From Korobacter sp963703075 (lineage in GTDB: Bacteria > Acidobacteriota > Terriglobia > Terriglobales > Acidobacteriaceae), in contig OY969786.1 in assembly GCA_963703075.1 (NCBI GenBank), forward strand, positions 1,054,001 through 1,118,000: 64,000 nt of DNA, written 5' to 3'. The notes below the pieces were generated by a model. That model was not told the DNA's origin and did no database searches. It was given only the letters and a program-made list of their open reading frames with translations. Each line of letters starts with the position of its first letter. Positions within the stretch are counted from its first letter, which is position 1. A program made the position numbers and the translations under genes. This document shows, in pieces, positions 1 to 10,400 of the stretch.

Positions 1-1
1 G

Positions 2-49
2 GAAATGGCCCTCAGCATTCTTACCACCAACACCGGCGGCATGCTGTAA
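2..49 (+). CDS. 3' end of a gene that enters from outside the window
   Basis: An open frame runs in from the window edge and stops at TAA 47-49, giving a last 15 residues EMALSILTTNTGGML. A strong hairpin follows 15 bases later, which fits the end of a transcription unit. The fragment is too short to name a family. Confidence 0.4.
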   Translation, partial: EMALSILTTNTGGML

Positions 50-64
50 CGCGAATGCTTCGCA

Positions 65-96
65 AAAAGGGGATGCCGTGCGCGGCATCCCCTTTT
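65..96. terminator. Bidirectional intrinsic terminator
   Basis: Perfect 14-bp inverted repeat (65-78 with 83-96) around a 4-base loop. The arms begin and end in A4/T4, so both strands have a GC-rich stem followed by a T-run. It lies between the incoming plus-strand gene end and the stop of the convergent DUF6496 gene and would serve both. Confidence 0.85.
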
Positions 97-101
97 CCCG
101 T

Positions 102-602
102 CTATGCAGCGCGTTTTCGCGTGCTCGCCGCTTTTTTGGCCGCGATTTTCCGTCCGCTTGCTCCCTTGGTACGAACAGCTTCTTTGGCGGCCTGGCTGCG
201 GGCACTGGCACTGCGTTTTTTCGCCGCCGACCGCGCCTGCTTCGCCAACGCCTTCGGGGACGCCGCCGACTTTCCTTCGCGCTTCAATGCGTTCGTCGTG
301 GCCCGTGAACGCTTCGCCGAGGTCTTCTTGGGCGTTCCCGAGCTCCCCTTGCGCAGGTCGCGTTCCGCTTGCTTGCGGGTACGGGTAGAAGTCTTGCCCG
401 TGGCGGGGGGTTTGAGTTTCACGCCGGCCCTGCGCGCCTTCGAGAGGCCGATGGCGATTGCCTGTTTCGTGGATCGCGCCCCGTGCTTGCCCTCACGGAT
501 GTGGTCCATCTCTTCTTTCACGAACTCTCCCGCCTGGGTGCTGGGCGCTTTTCCTTCCGCTTTGTCTTCCTGCGCGCGTTCAATGGTTTCTGGATCCGGC
601 AT
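102..602 (-). CDS. DUF6496 protein with histone-H1-like Lys/Ala-rich tail
   Basis: The 166-residue product has an N-terminal segment (about residues 20-60: EEMDHIREGKHG, then TKQAIAIGLSKARRAGVK) that matches what I know of DUF6496. This is followed by roughly 100 residues of Lys/Arg/Ala/Ser-rich low complexity with KKxSAKRS and AAKKAA-type motifs, like bacterial histone H1-like proteins. Such tails bind nucleic acid non-specifically, so a nucleoid or stress-related DNA-binding role is likely but inferred. There is no signal peptide or membrane segment. The gene is monocistronic, diverges from the amidohydrolase gene, and ends just before a hairpin. A long plus-strand open frame crosses it and is only the antisense shadow. 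Confidence 0.8.
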   Translation of the reverse strand: MPDPETIERAQEDKAEGKAPSTQAGEFVKEEMDHIREGKHGARSTKQAIAIGLSKARRAGVKLKPPATGKTSTRTRKQAERDLRKGSSGTPKKTSAKRSRATTNALKREGKSAASPKALAKQARSAAKKRSASARSQAAKEAVRTKGASGRKIAAKKAASTRKRAA

Positions 603-708
603 GGTTGGTTTTCCCCCGTGGAGTCTCGTTCAAATCAGTCGATGCGCAGGGCGCAGCGGAGGATGGCGGCGCGATGCGTTAGTATCTTTGATCGATGACG
701 GAGGCGGC

Positions 709-2166
709 ATGAAACGATCTCTTCACATGGCACTCGCGGTATTCGGCTGCATCGGATATTCCCTGTCACAGCAGCCGCAACTTGGCAAAGCGGTGCAGCC
801 CTACGTCAAGGTGAGCACCCCGCGCGTCGTCCTCGAGCATGTCCGGGTGATCGATGGCACCGGCAAGCCACCGGCGGAAGATCAAAACGTTGTCATCGAA
901 GACGGGAAAATTACGGCAGTGCAGCCGGCTGTCGAGGTGCACGCCGGTGCCAACGAAACCGTACTCGATCTCCGCGGTTCCACAGTTCTCCCTGGCCTCG
1001 TTGGCATGCACGACCACATGTACTACGTCGCGCGCCCCAATTACGCCGCCGATGGCAGCTCCGAACCGCCGCTGATGGTCCCGCAGATGACGTTCTCGTC
1101 GCCACGCCTTTACCTCGCCTCCGGCGTCACCACCCTGCGCACCACGGGCAGCGTCGAACCCTACACCGACCTGAACCTGCATACCCTCATCGATCGCGGC
1201 GAGATGGTCGGGCCGCACATGGATGTCACCGGTCCGTACCTCGAGGGGATGGGCAGTCCCTTCATGCAAATGCATCCTTTGAAGGATGCCGAAGACGCCC
1301 GCAAGACCGTCGCCTTTTGGGCAGACCAAGGCGCCACATCCTTCAAGGCTTACATGAACATTACGCGCGATGAGTTAGCAGCTGCAATTCAGGAGGCACA
1401 TCGCCGTGGTTTGAAGATTACCGGACACTTGTGTTCCGTAACCTATCCCGAGGCGGCGGATCTCGGCATCGATAACCTCGAACACGGCTTCTGGGTGAAC
1501 ACCCAGTTCGACCCGGGCAAGAAGCCCGACGTCTGTCCGCAGACCGCCGGCGGACCCACCCTCGAGCACATGGATCCTGCAGGTCCAGAGGCGAAAGCGC
1601 TGATCGAGAAACTCGTGAGCAAGCACGTCGCGGTCACCTCGACACTCCCGGTTTTCGAGAACCTCGTTCCCGGAAGGCCCCCACTCTCGAAGCGCAACAT
1701 GGACATCCTCAGTCCCCCGGCGAAAGAGGCATACCTCTACGCACGTAATCGGCGGCAGGCAACTGCGAAGGGAAACGAAGCTGCGCTGCTTCGTCGCGAC
1801 ATGGATCTCGAGGTCGCCTTCGTCCGTGCCGGAGGATTGCTGCTGACCGGTCCCGATCCCACCGGCAATGGCGGAACCATGCCCGGCTTTGGAGACCAGC
1901 GGGGCGTCGAGTTGCTGGTCGAAGCTGGATTCACTCCACTCGAAGCGATCAAGATTGCGACCTGGAATGGCGCGCTCTACATGGGCAAGCAAAAGAGCAT
2001 TGGATCCATTGCAGCAGGGAAGAACGCCGACCTGGTCGTGGTAAGAGGGAATCCCGCGGAAAAAATTGAAGACATCGAGCAGGTTGAGATCGTCTTTAAA
2101 GATGGCGTAGGTTTCGATTCCGCCAAGCTCATCGAGTCGGTGCGCGGTCGCTATGGCCAGTATTGA
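709..2166 (+). CDS. Secreted metal-dependent amidohydrolase
   Basis: The product is 485 residues from ATG 709, chosen because GGAGG lies at 700-704 and the protein then starts with a signal-peptide-like stretch (MKRSLHMALAVFGCIGYSLS). The frame stays open far upstream, but only as antisense of the DUF6496 gene. It has an amidohydrolase-superfamily layout: a small beta-sandwich at the ends (VIDGTGKPP, then GKNADLVVVRGNP), the HxH metal motif in GMHDHMYY, a lysine in FKAYMN that could be carbamylated, ITGHL and NLEHGFW histidines, and a late aspartate in LLTGPDPTG. This is the imidazolonepropionase / prolidase-like branch; the substrate is not evident. The next gene follows after 18 bases, so they are likely co-transcribed. 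Confidence 0.85.
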   Translation: MKRSLHMALAVFGCIGYSLSQQPQLGKAVQPYVKVSTPRVVLEHVRVIDGTGKPPAEDQNVVIEDGKITAVQPAVEVHAGANETVLDLRGSTVLPGLVGMHDHMYYVARPNYAADGSSEPPLMVPQMTFSSPRLYLASGVTTLRTTGSVEPYTDLNLHTLIDRGEMVGPHMDVTGPYLEGMGSPFMQMHPLKDAEDARKTVAFWADQGATSFKAYMNITRDELAAAIQEAHRRGLKITGHLCSVTYPEAADLGIDNLEHGFWVNTQFDPGKKPDVCPQTAGGPTLEHMDPAGPEAKALIEKLVSKHVAVTSTLPVFENLVPGRPPLSKRNMDILSPPAKEAYLYARNRRQATAKGNEAALLRRDMDLEVAFVRAGGLLLTGPDPTGNGGTMPGFGDQRGVELLVEAGFTPLEAIKIATWNGALYMGKQKSIGSIAAGKNADLVVVRGNPAEKIEDIEQVEIVFKDGVGFDSAKLIESVRGRYGQY

Positions 2167-2184
2167 TCGGTCCTAAGGAGAAAC

Positions 2185-2958
2185 ATGCTGCCTGCGATTT
2201 TCTTTGGTCACGGCAATCCGATGAACGCTGTCCTGCACAACGGCTACACGGAAGCGTGGTCCGCCATCGGAGCTCGTGTCGGTAAGCCGAAAGCAATCCT
2301 GAGCATCTCGGCACATTGGTACGTCCCCATGAGCGGCGTCACCATTTCGACCTCGCCGCGCACCATTCACGATTTCGGTGGCTTCCCGGAAGAGCTGTTC
2401 CAGGTGCAATATCCGGCCCCAGGAGAACCGGCGCTCGCCGCGCGGGTGCAACAACTGCTTGCGCCGCTTCCAGTGCGACAGGACAGCCACTGGGGCTTCG
2501 ACCACGGCACGTGGTCGGTGTTGCGTCATGTCTATCCGGACGCGGATGTCCCCATCGTGCAGCTGAGTATCGACGAGAGTGAGCCCGCGGCATTTCATTG
2601 GGACATCGGGAAGCGGCTTGCCCCGCTGCGCGAAGAGGGCGTACTTATCGTCGGTAGCGGAAACCTTGTGCACAACCTGCACACCTACGCATGGGGCAGC
2701 CATCCCCAACAACCCTACGATTGGGCGGTGCGCTTCGAGAGGGAAGCGCGCCAGATGCTGTTGCAGGCGGATGACGCACCGTTGGTCGGCTACGAGAACC
2801 TGGGGCGGGATGCCCTTCTTTCGATCCCCACGCCGGACCACTACCTGCCACTGCTTTATGTGATTGGGACTCGCCAGCCTTCGGAGAGCGTCAGCTTTCC
2901 CGTCGAAGGAGTCGATGGCGGCTCAATCTCGATGCTATCTGTACAGATTGGCGGATGA
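2185..2958 (+). CDS. ygiD: 4,5-DOPA-extradiol-dioxygenase-like protein (YgiD/LigB type)
   Basis: The 257-residue protein matches the class III extradiol ring-cleavage dioxygenase family, YgiD/DODA branch. Visible landmarks are FFGHGNPMNA at the N terminus, ISAHWY (metal His), THD-like TIHDFGGFPEELF, the SHWGFDHGTWSVL block, GSGNLVHNL, and the late DHYLPLLYVIG. The length equals that of the family (about 260). A TAAGGAG Shine-Dalgarno lies just upstream of ATG 2185. It is cytoplasmic, with no signal peptide. In known members Fe(II) or Zn(II) supports cleavage of catechol-type rings; the physiological substrate of bacterial YgiD proteins is poorly defined. It probably shares an operon with the upstream amidohydrolase. 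Confidence 0.9.
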   Translation: MLPAIFFGHGNPMNAVLHNGYTEAWSAIGARVGKPKAILSISAHWYVPMSGVTISTSPRTIHDFGGFPEELFQVQYPAPGEPALAARVQQLLAPLPVRQDSHWGFDHGTWSVLRHVYPDADVPIVQLSIDESEPAAFHWDIGKRLAPLREEGVLIVGSGNLVHNLHTYAWGSHPQQPYDWAVRFEREARQMLLQADDAPLVGYENLGRDALLSIPTPDHYLPLLYVIGTRQPSESVSFPVEGVDGGSISMLSVQIGG

Positions 2959-3033
2959 TTCGGGAGAGCGGGAGACGGTGCCCTATGGGAGGCGCCAGGG
3001 GAAAGCGCAAGGCACTCTTCGGAACATGTGTGA

Positions 3034-3186
3034 TCAGCAGTGTGCCCAGTCCTGCGACTTCTGCGATTCCAGCAACTCCGTTTCGATCTCCCGCTCAAGC
3101 TTTTTCAGGCGAACATCGATCTCCGGCTCGGCTGCCGTTGCCCGCAGATCCTTGATCGTCCGAAGAAGAAGATAAATGTCATGCAT
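3034..3186 (-). CDS. Small hypothetical helical protein
   Basis: From ATG 3186 the product is 50 residues beginning MHDIYLLLRTIKDLR and rich in Leu, Glu and Arg with heptad-like spacing (LKKLEREIETELLES), so a short coiled coil is likely. The frame is open to 3288, but the extra residues look unrelated and no better start is seen. It lies between the convergent dioxygenase and the membrane-TPR gene. No family recognised; may or may not be expressed. Confidence 0.4.
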   Translation of the reverse strand: MHDIYLLLRTIKDLRATAAEPEIDVRLKKLEREIETELLESQKSQDWAHC

Positions 3187-3312
3187 TTGAAAAGACCGCT
3201 CTTTGTCGGTGTGAAACGAGCCTACAGGTCGAATGGAGAGCGAAAAATCCCACTCCCGTCCTGGAACTCCCACGAGCGTGTTAGTCAAATTGGGAATGAT
3301 GGAATTTTTCAG

Positions 3313-5505
3313 CTAATCGTTGGGCAGCGAGAGTGCCTGCACCAGTGCGGAATCGGGATCGCGGCGCACCGCCCGTAGCTGCGAGGCGGACGACTGCGAT
3401 TCCAGCTCTCGCACGCTACTCACCACCGTCTTGTACTCAGGCGCGGTAGGAGTCGACTCCAGGATCGCCCGGGCCCGTAACAGACATGCATAGGCCATAT
3501 CGTCGAGGTGGTGCACCCGTAACAGTTGCGCATAGTGCAACAGGTCGTCAGCTTCCAGATCAGGGAGTCGCGTGGTGCTGTCCACGCGCAGCGCTTGCTG
3601 GTAGAGGCGGACCGCGTCTCCAAACTCGCCATGCTTGGCCTGCATCTCTGCGGCACGGGTGGCAATCACGCTTTGCAGCCGCGCATCGCCTTCATTGTTC
3701 GCGATCTTCGCCGCGTTGTCATAGGTATGCAGCGCGCGGTTCAGATCTCCCGTGGCGGCCTGGCATTCCGCGACCCGCAGCAACGCTCCAACCACCACAC
3801 CGTAAGGCGGACGCGCATCTGGGCGCGCCTTCATAACGCGATCGAGGTAGACAGCGTAATGCGGCAGCGCCTTCTCTGGCTGCTCCTGTTTCTCGTACAA
3901 CTCGGCTAGATACAGCTCGGCGTTCATTTGAGCCGGATCGAACTGTAGAGCGGTTTCCCAACTCCTCCGCGCCGTATCCAGATCTCCCAAGCTGCTGGCC
4001 AGGATTCCCCGATTCACCAGCAGATCCACATCTTTGGGCGTGCGCTCCAGACCAGCGTTCGCCAACTTCAATGCTTCCGGGTAGCGCTGCTGGGAAATCA
4101 GGTAACGCAGGAACTGATCGCGGACGGCGGTATCCAACCGCCTTTCCGCCATGGCCCGGGTGAAGGCAGCAATCGCCTCATCGGCATGTCCGGCATTCGC
4201 AGCCTCACGCGCCAGTCGCAGTTGCACCGTTCCGTCGAAAGGGTTCAGTCCCGCCGCGCGTGATAATTTCGCAGGCTTGTCCACGCTCATTACCAGCATA
4301 AAGCGCGTTTGATCGAGCACCGCCAGCAACAGCAGCGCGCCAACGGATCCAATGCGAAGCGCTTTTGCTCCGGTCGCCGGACTAACCGCCCATCGCGCAA
4401 ACCGCACGATCGATCCGCCCATGTTGCTCGCCGATTGCGAGATGCGTGCAGGTGAATTGAGCAGAAGGGAAGCGATCCGCCCGTCCCGTAATTTCCAGAT
4501 CGCGCCATCAAGAATGAAATGGTGCAGGTTGACCAAAGCCGTAAAGATCAGGAAGCTGCTGGTAAAGTCAAAATGAAAAACATAGCTGGCCAGCCAAGGC
4601 CCGGGAATGAAGAGAGCGATTCCTCCCGCGATCAGGATTGCGAAATAAGCCAGCGGACGCCATCGCGAAGTGTTGGTCGTTGCCTCGCGGCGGGCGTAGT
4701 AACTGGTGATCCACAGGTATTGCGCCGAGTGCATGACCGCTAGCACGCCCGTACTGTAGCGGCTCTGCGGAATGGCGAAGCGTCCCGTCGCGGTCATCAA
4801 GCTTGGAAGCAGGAACCACAGGAACTGCGTCGATAGAAGCGTTGCCGGAGCAATCAAGTCTCTCGCTCCCGCCTGTCGGTAGAGCGCGGTCAGCCCGTAA
4901 ACAGCCAGGCCGACACATGCTGCGCCCAACGAAAGCGTCGCCCAGCGCACCGCCACAACCGGCAGTTGCAACGAAACGAACATCGGATCGCCCGAGCGTC
5001 CGGCATGCAGGTTCAGAAAAAGGATAAGAAAGCTGATCAGGAAAACCGAATACAGCGCGCGCCGTTGCGTGTTGGTGGGCGCAGCGCCGCCGCGTCGCGC
5101 GAACATCATGAACAGGCCATAATTCTGACCGCTGTAATGCCACGGGCTCCACGTCAGGTACAGGGTGAAGATCCACGGAAGCAGCCGCACATAAAAATGC
5201 GACAGCAGGGCCGTCAGGACCACCAGGCCGGTGATGTGAACGGTGAAGATCCTGTATTTCTGGAAATCTTCCGAGGTATGGTAGGCGCGATAAATCGTCG
5301 CCATGTAATGCGGATAGTTAAAGAACAGCGCCAGGAAGTAAAAAGCAACCGACCAGGCCGCCACGTGCGACGAGATGGCGAAATATGAGACGAGCAACAA
5401 GGGCGCCGACCAGGCGCCACAGCCCACAATCAAATCGATCGCCGGATTCTGGATCCAGAGACGGTTCGAAGTGCCGGCGGCATGGGTTGTCGCGGTTGCG
5501 CGCAT
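3313..5505 (-). CDS. Polytopic membrane protein with C-terminal TPR domain
   Basis: A 730-residue protein. Residues about 20-410 contain roughly ten hydrophobic segments; residues about 425-700 hold TPR-type helices (DEAIAAFTRAMAERR, NRGILASSLGDLDTARRSWETAL, AELYLAELYEKQEQPEKALPHY). The membrane part has several conserved-looking His/Tyr motifs next to helices: NYPHYMATIYRAYH, SPWHYSGQNYGL, MHSAQYLWITSYYARRE and NLHHFILDGAIWK. Histidine clusters of this kind recall integral-membrane metal enzymes (desaturases, Brp/Blh-like oxygenases), but that is only a resemblance. The TPR part would face one side of the membrane and bind a partner. It is monocistronic and divergent from the hybrid kinase. 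I do not know a named function. Confidence 0.75.
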   Translation of the reverse strand: MRATATTHAAGTSNRLWIQNPAIDLIVGCGAWSAPLLLVSYFAISSHVAAWSVAFYFLALFFNYPHYMATIYRAYHTSEDFQKYRIFTVHITGLVVLTALLSHFYVRLLPWIFTLYLTWSPWHYSGQNYGLFMMFARRGGAAPTNTQRRALYSVFLISFLILFLNLHAGRSGDPMFVSLQLPVVAVRWATLSLGAACVGLAVYGLTALYRQAGARDLIAPATLLSTQFLWFLLPSLMTATGRFAIPQSRYSTGVLAVMHSAQYLWITSYYARREATTNTSRWRPLAYFAILIAGGIALFIPGPWLASYVFHFDFTSSFLIFTALVNLHHFILDGAIWKLRDGRIASLLLNSPARISQSASNMGGSIVRFARWAVSPATGAKALRIGSVGALLLLAVLDQTRFMLVMSVDKPAKLSRAAGLNPFDGTVQLRLAREAANAGHADEAIAAFTRAMAERRLDTAVRDQFLRYLISQQRYPEALKLANAGLERTPKDVDLLVNRGILASSLGDLDTARRSWETALQFDPAQMNAELYLAELYEKQEQPEKALPHYAVYLDRVMKARPDARPPYGVVVGALLRVAECQAATGDLNRALHTYDNAAKIANNEGDARLQSVIATRAAEMQAKHGEFGDAVRLYQQALRVDSTTRLPDLEADDLLHYAQLLRVHHLDDMAYACLLRARAILESTPTAPEYKTVVSSVRELESQSSASQLRAVRRDPDSALVQALSLPND

Positions 5506-5642
5506 AGGGAACAGGGAGAGATCCCGTTCATTATATGGATACCCGCGCGCAACCCTCTAGCGCCAAGAACGTAGTCCTGCCGCTTAATGTACTTAGTCTT
5601 TAGATACTCCCTCACGGTACTCCCGTAACTCCCAGCGAATCG

Positions 5643-7379
5643 ATGTACGGACTAACATGTGCTACCAATGCACCTCCTCGTACGCGCGAGGAATTCCGGT
5701 CCACAAATTCTCAGGAGTCAGTCGTCGTGTACGCATGGATCGCAGCCGCGGGATTTCTGGCTCTCTTGTGCACGCTCCTGGTCGCGGAGCGTCGTAAGCT
5801 TCAGCTCCAGGAGCAGCGCATCCAGGAACTGCAACGCGAGATCGGGACCCGTGAATGCATTGAGCGTCAACTCCAGGCCAGCCAATCGAATCTCGAGATG
5901 GCGACCGAAGCCTCCGGCATCGGCACCTGGTATTGGGACCTGCAAACCGACGAATTCTTCTGTTCCGAACAAGCTTTGCGACTCTTCGGTTTCGAAAAAA
6001 CCAATCGTCACTATCGCAGTGCGGACTTCCTGGCTCTGGTGCATCCGGACGACCAGAACCGTCTGCGGATTGCTCTCGAGGATGCTTTTCGCGGCGGCGG
6101 CCGCTACCAGGTGGACTACCGCATCCTGCGTCCCGATAGCAAAGTCGTCTGGCTGTTGACCTCCGGCCGGGGATGGAAGGATAGCGATGGCGACGTGCGC
6201 CGGGTGGCCGGCATTACCGCCGACGTCACCGACCGCAAGCGTCTCGAAGAAAACTTTTACCAGTCGCAGAAGATGGAAGCGGTCGGCCGCTTAGCGGGCG
6301 GAGTGGCCCACGACTTCAATAACATGCTCGGCGTTATCTCCGCCTACGCCGAGCTGCTGAACGCCGACCCGGAGCTGCCGGCATCGGCAGGGAAGCGCGT
6401 GGTGGAGATCATGTCGGCTACCCAGCGGGCTCATGCACTCACCCGGCAACTGCTGACCTTCAGCCGCAAACAGGTCATCACTCCGGCTTCGCTTGACCTG
6501 AATGCCGCGATCCTTGGCGTCGCCGATATGATGCAACGACTGGTAGGCGCAGACATTCGAATGGCAAACCACCTTTCCGAGAAGCTTCCGCCGATTCAAG
6601 CCGACCAGGGACAAATCGAGCAGATGCTACTCAATTTCGCTGCCAATTCCCGCGATGCGATGCAGCATGGTGGCCGCTTCGAATTGAAGACCTCTTTTCA
6701 GAACTTAGATCCTGAGTCCGGACGGCCGCTCGATCGTGGGTTCGTTCTCCTAGAACTCTCCGACAACGGGTGCGGAATGAGTGCCGAGACGAAGAAACAC
6801 CTGTTCGAACCTTTCTTCACGACGAAACCTGCCGGACGCGGTACCGGCCTCGGTCTCGCCACCATTTACGGTGTGGTCGAACAGATGAAGGGACGCATTC
6901 AAGTCGAGAGCGCAGAGAATGTGGGCACCACATTCCGCGTTTATCTGCCCGCCCTCGCTACGCCGATGGCGCAAACTACCCCAAATACACGGCAAAAAGA
7001 AACGACGTCATCCGCCAAGATTCTTCTGGTGGAGGACGAAACCGCGTTACGCGAGATTCTGGCTGAATTTCTGGCATCGGCCGGAATGCAAGTGGTTGGT
7101 GCCGATAGCGGTTCGGAGGCCCTTGCCAGGATCGAGTCCGGCGAGCAGGTGGACCTGCTGCTCACCGATTTGGCGATGCCCGGAATGGATGGACGCACGC
7201 TTGCCCAGGCCGTTCGCAGCCGTCGACCCGGGCTGCAGGTGATCTTTATGTCGGGTCACGCGGATGACGCCGTCACCCTACCGGAGCTGCTGCAGGACGG
7301 CCATGCCTGTCTGCGAAAGCCATTCTCGCGTACCGATCTGGTGAATGCGATTCACGCAACCCTGCTTGCCAAGGCGTAA
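5643..7379 (+). CDS. Membrane-anchored PAS hybrid histidine kinase with receiver domain
   Basis: A 578-residue protein. One transmembrane helix (about 27-48, VVVYAWIAAAGFLALL) is followed by a short coiled coil, one PAS domain (about 80-200, with GTWYWD and the PAC-type GITADVTDRK ending), a CckA-like phosphoacceptor helix (GRLAGGVAHDFNNMLG, His in HDFNN), an ATPase domain (SRDAM N box, DNGCGM, GRGTGLGLATIYG) and a C-terminal receiver (ILLVEDE, phosphoacceptor Asp in LLLTDLAMPGMDG, Lys in CLRKPFS). Input is probably cytoplasmic via PAS. No Hpt or output regulator is adjacent, so the phosphorelay partner lies elsewhere. A shorter start at the internal GTG before YAW is possible. Confidence 0.88.
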   Translation: MYGLTCATNAPPRTREEFRSTNSQESVVVYAWIAAAGFLALLCTLLVAERRKLQLQEQRIQELQREIGTRECIERQLQASQSNLEMATEASGIGTWYWDLQTDEFFCSEQALRLFGFEKTNRHYRSADFLALVHPDDQNRLRIALEDAFRGGGRYQVDYRILRPDSKVVWLLTSGRGWKDSDGDVRRVAGITADVTDRKRLEENFYQSQKMEAVGRLAGGVAHDFNNMLGVISAYAELLNADPELPASAGKRVVEIMSATQRAHALTRQLLTFSRKQVITPASLDLNAAILGVADMMQRLVGADIRMANHLSEKLPPIQADQGQIEQMLLNFAANSRDAMQHGGRFELKTSFQNLDPESGRPLDRGFVLLELSDNGCGMSAETKKHLFEPFFTTKPAGRGTGLGLATIYGVVEQMKGRIQVESAENVGTTFRVYLPALATPMAQTTPNTRQKETTSSAKILLVEDETALREILAEFLASAGMQVVGADSGSEALARIESGEQVDLLLTDLAMPGMDGRTLAQAVRSRRPGLQVIFMSGHADDAVTLPELLQDGHACLRKPFSRTDLVNAIHATLLAKA

Positions 7380-7493
7380 ATCTCTGTAACATCCACCACC
7401 CTGCCGCGCTTCCATTTATTATTAGGCCTTTGTACCTCCCGGTGGACCTGTCAGCGCATTCGGCGCATCGGATGGTAATCAGGTTGGCCTCGT

Positions 7494-10400
7494 ATGTGGA
7501 TTGTCCGGCTCGCACTTCGTCGTCCCTATACCTTCGTGGTTGCTTCTCTGCTGATCCTCATCCTGGGTCTGTCCGCCATTGTCACGACCCAAAAAGACAT
7601 TTTTCCCTACATCGATATCCCCGTTGTCAGCGTGATTTGGACCTATACCGGTCTTTCGCCCGACGAAATGGAAAAGCGCATGGTGACCATCACCGAGCGC
7701 GCCATGACCACTACTGTGAACGATATCGAGCATATCGAGTCGCAGTCCTATAACGGTGTAGCCGTCATCAAGGTCTATTTCCAGCCAACCGCCAAGGTGG
7801 AGCTTGCGATCTCGCAGGTCACCTCCATCGTGCAGACGATTTTGAAGGTCCTGCCTCCGGGCACCACGCCGCCTGCCATCGTGAAGTACGACGCTTCTTC
7901 GGTCCCGGTGCTCCAGTTGGGATTGGCGGGCGAGGGTCTCAGCGAGTCACAACTCTACGACTACGGAACGAACTTCATCCGCACCCAGCTTGCCACCGTG
8001 CAGGGCGCTTCCGTTCCGCTCCCTTACGGCGGTAAGCAGCGCCAGATCATGGTCGACATCGATCCGAACATGATGTTTGCCAAGCAAGTCTCGGCCCAGG
8101 ACGTTTCCAATGCACTGAGCGTGCAGAATTTGATCCTCCCCGCCGGCACCGCAAAAATGGGCGACAAGGAATACCTCGTGCGGGTGAACAGCAGCCCCAC
8201 CACGGTGGACGGACTCAACAATCTTCCCATTCGTTCCACCAATGGCGCGTACGTCTATATGAAGGACGTTGCTCAAGTACGCGACGGATTCGCGGTCCAG
8301 ACCAATATCGTGCGCCTCAATGGTTCGCGCTCCGCCATGCTCTCCGTGCTGAAGAACGGCAAAGCTTCCACTCTCGATATTGTGAAAGCGGTCCGCGCTG
8401 CCCTGCCGCGCATCGAAAGCACCTTGCCGGCGAGCCTGAAAATTACTCCGCAGTTCGATCAATCAGTATTCGTGCGCGCCTCAATCTTCGGTGTGTTGCG
8501 TGAGGCGTCGATCGCGGCATTTCTCACCGCTCTCATGATCCTGCTCTTCCTGGGAAGCTGGCGCAGCACGCTCATCGTCTGCACTTCCATTCCACTCTCG
8601 ATCCTGACCTCTATCGTGGTCTTCACTTCACTGGGCGAAACCATCAACATCATGACCCTCGGCGGCCTGGCGCTTGGCGGTCGGCATTCTGGTGGACGAC
8701 GCCACCGTCGAGTTGGAAAACGTCCACCGCAACATGGGAATGAAAAAACCGCTCACCCGCGCCATCCTCGATGGCGCCCAGCAGATCGCCGTTCCCACGC
8801 TCGTTTCCACCCTCTCCATCTGCATCGTCTTCGTGCCGGTCGTTCTGCTCACCGGAGCCGCCAAGTACCTGTTTACGCCACTGGCCATGGCCGTGGCTTT
8901 CGCCATGATGGCCTCGTACCTGCTCTCGCGCACGCTTGTTCCGACGATGGTGCATTTCCTGCTTGGTCCGGAAATGCCTCTCTATACCGAAGAGCATCCG
9001 GACACCAAGGAATCACGCAGCTGGATCTGGCGGACTCACCAGCGCTTCGAGTACCACTTCGAGCGCTTTCGCGAGTGGTACAAAGGCGTGCTCACCTGGT
9101 CGCTCTATCACCGCGCCGTCGTGCTGATCGTGTTTGGCGCTTTTGTCCTCGCATCGGGTCTCTTAGTTCTGGTGATTGGCGAAGACTTTTTCCCCTACGT
9201 AGATGCCGGGCAGATGCGTCTGCACGTGCGTGCCCCCGAGGGAACGCGCATCGAGGATACGGAAGTGATCTTCGCCCGCATTGAGCAGGAGATTCGCCAG
9301 ATCGTGCCCGCGGATGAAATCGACCTGATCCTCGACAACATCGGACTACCGGCCAGCGGTATCAACCTGGCGTTCAGCGACTCCTCGACCATCGGCAATG
9401 CGGACGGCGACATCCTGATCGCCTTGAAAGAGAAGCATCACTCGACGCGCGGCTACGTGCGGAAAATCCGCGCCATGCTCGCGCAGAAATTTCCGCAGGA
9501 ATCGAACTTCTTTCCTCCCGCCAATATCACCAACCAGATCTTGAATTTCGGACTGCCGTCGCCTATCGATGTGCAGGTCGTAGGCCGAGACCCGGTCGCC
9601 AATTACAAAGTGGCTGAACAGATTCGCGATCGCATGCGCGACATCCCGGGCGCGGTCGACGTCCACATTCACCAGCAGGTTGCATATCCCGAGATCGACG
9701 TCGACGTGGACCGCAGCAAGGCCCAGCAGCTTGGTCTTTCCCAGCGCGATGTCGCCAGCTCACTTCTCATCTCGCTCAGCGGCAGCTACCAGACCGCCCC
9801 CAACCAGTGGCTGAACTACAGCAACGGCGTCAACTACTCCGTGATGGTCCAAACGCCGCAATACAAGATTGATTCCATGCAGGCCCTGCAGAACACGCCA
9901 TTGACCAGCAGTGCCGGCCAGCGGCCGCAGTTGCTCGGGAACGTGGCCGACTTCCGGCGCTCGGTCTCGACCGCCATCGTCAATCATTACAACGTGCAAC
10001 CTACCTATGACATTTATGCGGACGCCGACCAGCGCGATCTCGGCGGCGTCGCTCGCGACATCAACAAGATCCTCGCGGACGTCGGCCATCATCTGCCTCG
10101 CGGCGCTTTCGTCGTTATGCGCGGCCAGGTGCAAACCATGAATCAGTCGTTTACCCGCCTCGGCATTGGCATCGTCTTCGCCATCATCTTTGTGTACCTC
10201 CTGATGGCGGTGAACTTCCAATCCTGGCTGGATCCGGCCATCATCCTGATGGCTCTGCCCGGAGCATTTTCTGGCATTCTCTGGATGTTGTTTGTCACCC
10301 AGACCACCTTCAACGTTCCCTCGCTGATGGGTACGATCATGAGCATTGGCGTCGCCACCGCGAACAGCATCCTGCTCGTCACCTTTGCAAATGACGAACG

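Noticed and set aside
55..708. Long in-frame extension of the amidohydrolase (218 codons)
   Set aside because: It is the antisense of the DUF6496 gene; a signal peptide and GGAGG ribosome site support ATG 709.
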